From: Chitinophaga pinensis
GTDB taxonomy: Bacteria; Bacteroidota; Bacteroidia; Chitinophagales; Chitinophagaceae
Direction of reading: 5' to 3'
DNA: 64,000 nucleotides
NCBI RefSeq assembly: GCF_007896845.1
Contig: NZ_VOHS01000028.1
Location: 1-64,000, forward strand
Below the pieces are notes generated by a model. It saw nothing but the letters and a program-made list of their open reading frames with translations, had not been told where the DNA came from and made no database searches. Numbering within the stretch: the first letter of the stretch is position 1; the number at the start of each line of letters is the position of its first letter. Of this stretch, positions 61,120-64,000 are shown piece by piece. The position numbers were made by a program, and so were the translations under genes.

Positions 61120-62556
61120 GTGAAAAAACTGGATAAACTCATCATCAAAACATTCATGGGGCCATTCGTGGCTACTTTCTTTGTGACACTCTTCGTGTTG
61201 GTGATGCAGTTTCTGTGGAAATATATCGACGACCTCGTGGGTAAAGGATTGGATACGCCGGTGATTATCGAGCTCATCACCTATACCAGCGCCAACCTGG
61301 TATCGCTTGCCCTGCCACTGGCAGTACTGCTTTCCTCCATCATGACCTTTGGTAACCTTGGAGAAAGCTTTGAACTGGTCGCACTTAAATCCTCCGGGAT
61401 TTCGCTGACACGCTTTATGCGTCCCTTACTGGCGGTATGTACGACCATCGCAATACTGGCATTCCTTTTTAACAACTATGCCATGCCAGTAGCGAATCTG
61501 CGTGCAAAGTCGCTGCTGTACGATATTACAAATTCAAAACCCGCCTTCAACATCAAAGCCGGTGTTTTCTATACAGATATTCCTGACTATACCATCAAGG
61601 TAGCAGAAAAGGAAGCAGATAATAAAACCATTCATCAGGTAATGATCATTGATCATACGCCCGGTGGTGGTGATAAAGTAATCCTGGCTGAAAAAGGCAC
61701 CATGCTGCTTTCAGCTGACAAACGCTTCCTGTATTTCGTGCTGGAAAAAGGCTGGCGTTACGAAGAACGTAACAACCGTAGTTCAACCAATCCCGGTGAA
61801 CTGATCCGCCTCGGATTCCGCGAATACAAAAAGGCATTTGACCTCAGCTCTTTCGCCTTCAGCCGTCTGGATATGGGCCTTTTTGCCTCCAATCAGCAGA
61901 TGTTGAATGTCAGACAGCTGGATAAAGCCATTGACTCACTGTACAAACAGGAGCAATTATTCAGCCGTACAGTGAACGCATATGTCACTACCCGCTATGC
62001 ATTCTACAAATGGCAGGATACAGGATGGCTGGCCAAAGCACCTGCATTGGCCGTGACCAACTTCAGAGATGTAATACCTGAAAAGTCACTCAGATATACA
62101 CTGGAAAGAACAGAACAGAATATCCGCGACGGACAGAATAACCTTGAGGGACCTGCACGTGAGTTTGGTGATAAACATGGTACACTCCTGTTGCACAAGG
62201 TAGAATGGCAGCGTAAATTTACCCTCGCATTCTCCTGTATCGTCATGTTCCTGATCGGCGCCCCGCTGGGCTCCATTATCAGAAAAGGTGGTCTCGGTAC
62301 CCCGCTGATCTTCGCCGTTGTGTTCTTTGTGATCTTCAATATATTTTTCATGGTTGGAGAGAAGATGGCCAGAAAAGATGTAATGGCCACCTGGAGTGGA
62401 ATGTGGCTCTCCAACATTGTCCTTATGCCTATTGCAATGTTCCTGATCTATAAAGCGCTGAACGATTCAAATCTGTTCAACAAAGAGTTTTATTTCAGGA
62501 GCTTCAATAATATCAAAAAGCTCTTTAAAAAAAACAGTCCAAAACCTACAACTTGA
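61120..62556 (+). CDS. LptF/LptG family lipopolysaccharide export permease
   Basis: 478 residues, GTG start at 61120 (rare in this window). N-terminal helices (KKLDKLIIKTFMGPFVATFF) and three more, then a periplasmic domain of about 250 residues, then two or three C-terminal helices (WQRKFTLAFSCIVMFLIGAP, LGSIIRKGGLGTPLIFAVVF). This is the YjgP/YjgQ fold that extracts LPS from the inner membrane with LptB. The family is longer here than in Proteobacteria because of a periplasmic insert (about 190-350). LptB and LptC are not adjacent. Confidence 0.92.
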   Translation: MKKLDKLIIKTFMGPFVATFFVTLFVLVMQFLWKYIDDLVGKGLDTPVIIELITYTSANLVSLALPLAVLLSSIMTFGNLGESFELVALKSSGISLTRFMRPLLAVCTTIAILAFLFNNYAMPVANLRAKSLLYDITNSKPAFNIKAGVFYTDIPDYTIKVAEKEADNKTIHQVMIIDHTPGGGDKVILAEKGTMLLSADKRFLYFVLEKGWRYEERNNRSSTNPGELIRLGFREYKKAFDLSSFAFSRLDMGLFASNQQMLNVRQLDKAIDSLYKQEQLFSRTVNAYVTTRYAFYKWQDTGWLAKAPALAVTNFRDVIPEKSLRYTLERTEQNIRDGQNNLEGPAREFGDKHGTLLLHKVEWQRKFTLAFSCIVMFLIGAPLGSIIRKGGLGTPLIFAVVFFVIFNIFFMVGEKMARKDVMATWSGMWLSNIVLMPIAMFLIYKALNDSNLFNKEFYFRSFNNIKKLFKKNSPKPTT

Positions 62557-62716
62557 CAGCCTTAAGCCACTAGCTCCCAGCTTCAAGATCTCTATACATT
62601 TAACGGGCACTCAGCAACTGCCCGGCAGTATAAACCTGTGCCTGCTATAAAGGAACTAACAATGTAAGGATCATGATGCACCTGCTAAGCTTAACGGCGG
62701 GTCACCACCCTACACT

Positions 62717-63379
62717 ATGAAAACACTATTGACGTTGCTGGGCAAAAATGCCCCTTTCTTTTTGCCATTCCTTTTATGGGTTGTCGCAGGCGCTCTGTTA
62801 CAGGCTTATTTTACACATGATGATCTGTTTCTCGCCATCAATCGCGCACACACACCATGGGCAGATGTTGCTGTTTCGGGTATTACTTACATCGGAGATG
62901 GTATTACCTTTGCTGTTATGCTGGTGTTCATCCTTGTATTTAGAAAATACAAGCTGTTCTTTACTGCTGTTTCCGTATTACTGCTGACCACCATCATTGT
63001 GCAGATAGCCAAACATTATTACAATGAACCAAGACCTGCGACGTATTTTGCAGATGCAGGTACATTGATACACACTGTAAAGTGGGTGACTGTACACGGT
63101 TCCTGTAGTTTCCCATCCGGACACACGACGACTGCATTCGCGTTGTTTACTTTTTTAACACTGATATGCAGGAATAAATTGGCCGGATTCGCGTTCTTAA
63201 CACTGGCATTGCTGGCTGCCCATTCGAGAATCTACCTGGCACAACATTTCTTTGTAGATGTATATACAGGTAGCATCATCGGAACAACAAGCAGTCTGAT
63301 AGTGTACACACTGTTCCATCAGAGCGGAAAAAAGGCTTCGCCGGAAGCAATCAGCGAACCGGCGATCAGTCTTACCTGA
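62717..63379 (+). CDS. PAP2-family phosphatase
   Basis: 220 residues with five or six hydrophobic helices. The three phosphatase motifs are present: KHYYNEPRPAT (KxxxxxxRP, about 97), FPSGHTTTAFA (PSGH, about 133) and HSRIYLAQHFFVDVYTG (SRxxxxxHxxxD, about 174). It dephosphorylates lipid phosphates such as undecaprenyl or phosphatidylglycerol phosphates outside the inner membrane. It lies 30 bases before a GT39-type transferase on the same strand, suggesting lipid A or polyprenyl-linked sugar work together. Confidence 0.92.
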   Translation: MKTLLTLLGKNAPFFLPFLLWVVAGALLQAYFTHDDLFLAINRAHTPWADVAVSGITYIGDGITFAVMLVFILVFRKYKLFFTAVSVLLLTTIIVQIAKHYYNEPRPATYFADAGTLIHTVKWVTVHGSCSFPSGHTTTAFALFTFLTLICRNKLAGFAFLTLALLAAHSRIYLAQHFFVDVYTGSIIGTTSSLIVYTLFHQSGKKASPEAISEPAISLT

Positions 63380-63408
63380 TTAGATTATTTTTATTGATTG
63401 CCTGAATT

Positions 63409-64000
63409 ATGAAGTACCTGTTGATTGCCATTGTTGCTGCTGTTCTTTTCGTACCCTTTCTGGGCGCTGTGCACTTGTTTGACTGGGACGAGATCAATTT
63501 TGCAGAAGCTGCAAGGGAGATGATTGTAAGCCATGATTATTCAAGAGTACAGATCGATTTTAAGCCCTTCTGGGAAAAGCCTCCGCTCTTCATATGGCTG
63601 CAGGCCATCAGTATGCAGATCTTTGGGGTAAATGAATTTGCAGCCCGTTTTCCCAATGCCATTATCGGTATCGCCACTCTGGTGACCCTGTTTGGTATCG
63701 GTAAAAAATTGGCAGATGATAAACTGGGTCTCTGGTGGGCACTGGCTTATGCCGGTTCCTGGCTCCCACACTTCTATTTCAAATCAGGTATTATTGATCC
63801 GACTTTCAATTTCTTTATATTCCTTGCGATCTATTGCGCTTATCGTACCGCCTTCAGTGGCAAACCTTCCCGGCTCGCTATCCTGAGTGGTATATTCCTC
63901 GGACTGGCCGTACTCACAAAGGGGCCGGTAGCGATCCTCGTGAGTATACTGACTTTTAGCTTCTACTGGTTGTATAAAAAAGGAAAAACCGGTATTGGCT
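63409..64000 (+). CDS. GT39 (ArnT/PMT-like) glycosyltransferase, 5' part
   Basis: ATG at 63409 opens a frame that runs off the window end (197 codons seen). An N-terminal helix is followed by HLFDWDEINFAEAAREMI, the acidic catalytic loop of ArnT/PMT-type transferases, then DFKPFWEKPPLFIWLQAISM with the conserved KPPL, and further helices (LGIGKKLADDK, ISGIFLGLAVLTKGPVAILV-like). It transfers a lipid-linked sugar outside the inner membrane. It probably shares an operon with the PAP2 gene 29 bases upstream. Confidence 0.85.
   Translation, partial: MKYLLIAIVAAVLFVPFLGAVHLFDWDEINFAEAAREMIVSHDYSRVQIDFKPFWEKPPLFIWLQAISMQIFGVNEFAARFPNAIIGIATLVTLFGIGKKLADDKLGLWWALAYAGSWLPHFYFKSGIIDPTFNFFIFLAIYCAYRTAFSGKPSRLAILSGIFLGLAVLTKGPVAILVSILTFSFYWLYKKGKTGIG

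Overview
This window looks like a chromosomal segment of a Bacteroidota bacterium, most likely family Chitinophagaceae (Chitinophaga-like). The grounds are moderate GC content, many promoters with the Bacteroidota -7 box TAnnTTTG, a short primary sigma factor without region 1.1, a long S16 protein, WG-repeat proteins, SusC/PorT-style outer-membrane barrels and many lipoproteins. The genus is an inference from general style, not from a search.

Layout. (1) 1-5 kb: almost every gene is broken by frameshifts (aldo/keto reductase fragment, lipoprotein, two membrane proteins, beta-barrel protein, DJ-1/PfpI protein). Nearly all can be repaired by adding one base to a homopolymer run, so sequence error competes strongly with true decay. 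(2) 5-16 kb: Crp-family regulator with a perfect TGTGA-N6-TCACA palindrome upstream, NADH dehydrogenase-like flavoprotein plus Rrf2 regulator, GH16-like lipoprotein, DUF5995-like protein, receiver and PAS kinase, dienelactone hydrolase, ClC channel and GT-C membrane transferase. (3) 16.2-22.7 kb: an array of 11-bp repeats, a pseudo-receiver, tRNA-Glu, a tRNA 3'-end-like remnant, then a three-gene block (flippase-like membrane protein, Gfo/Idh/MocA oxidoreductase, GMC oxidoreductase) bracketed by about 80-bp inverted repeats, and a frameshifted MaoC-like gene. (4) 22.7-35.5 kb: TlpA-like thioredoxin, secreted Gfo/Idh/MocA protein, two paralogous AraC regulators and two sigma-54 activators. Sigma-54-type promoters (GG-N10-GC) are visible before an AraC gene and before a hydrolase/OsmC operon, and three 9-bp repeats lie upstream of the AraC promoter. 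This looks like a local sigma-54 regulon. (5) 35.4-46.2 kb: a perfect 38-bp hairpin, a cNMP-domain histidine kinase paired with a receiver/thioredoxin-reductase fusion, topoisomerase III with a -1 frame zinc-finger tail behind an A AAA AAG heptamer, thiolase, DUF4349 protein, two tandem WG-repeat proteins and a SufE-fold protein without its catalytic cysteine. (6) 46.2-64 kb: SDR reductase, Tat-exported phospholipase C, cation/proton antiporter, MltD-like transglycosylase, then housekeeping genes (gatA, tatA, rplS, trmD, rimM, rpsP, ffh, primary sigma factor), LptF/G permease, PAP2 phosphatase and the start of a GT39 transferase.

No transposase, integrase, phage gene or CRISPR array was recognised. 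Strongest leads: the inverted-repeat-bracketed three-gene block, the sigma-54 module, the 11-bp-periodic palindromic repeats at two sites, the possible programmed frameshift in topoisomerase III, and two catalytically altered proteins (pseudo-receiver, SufE without Cys).
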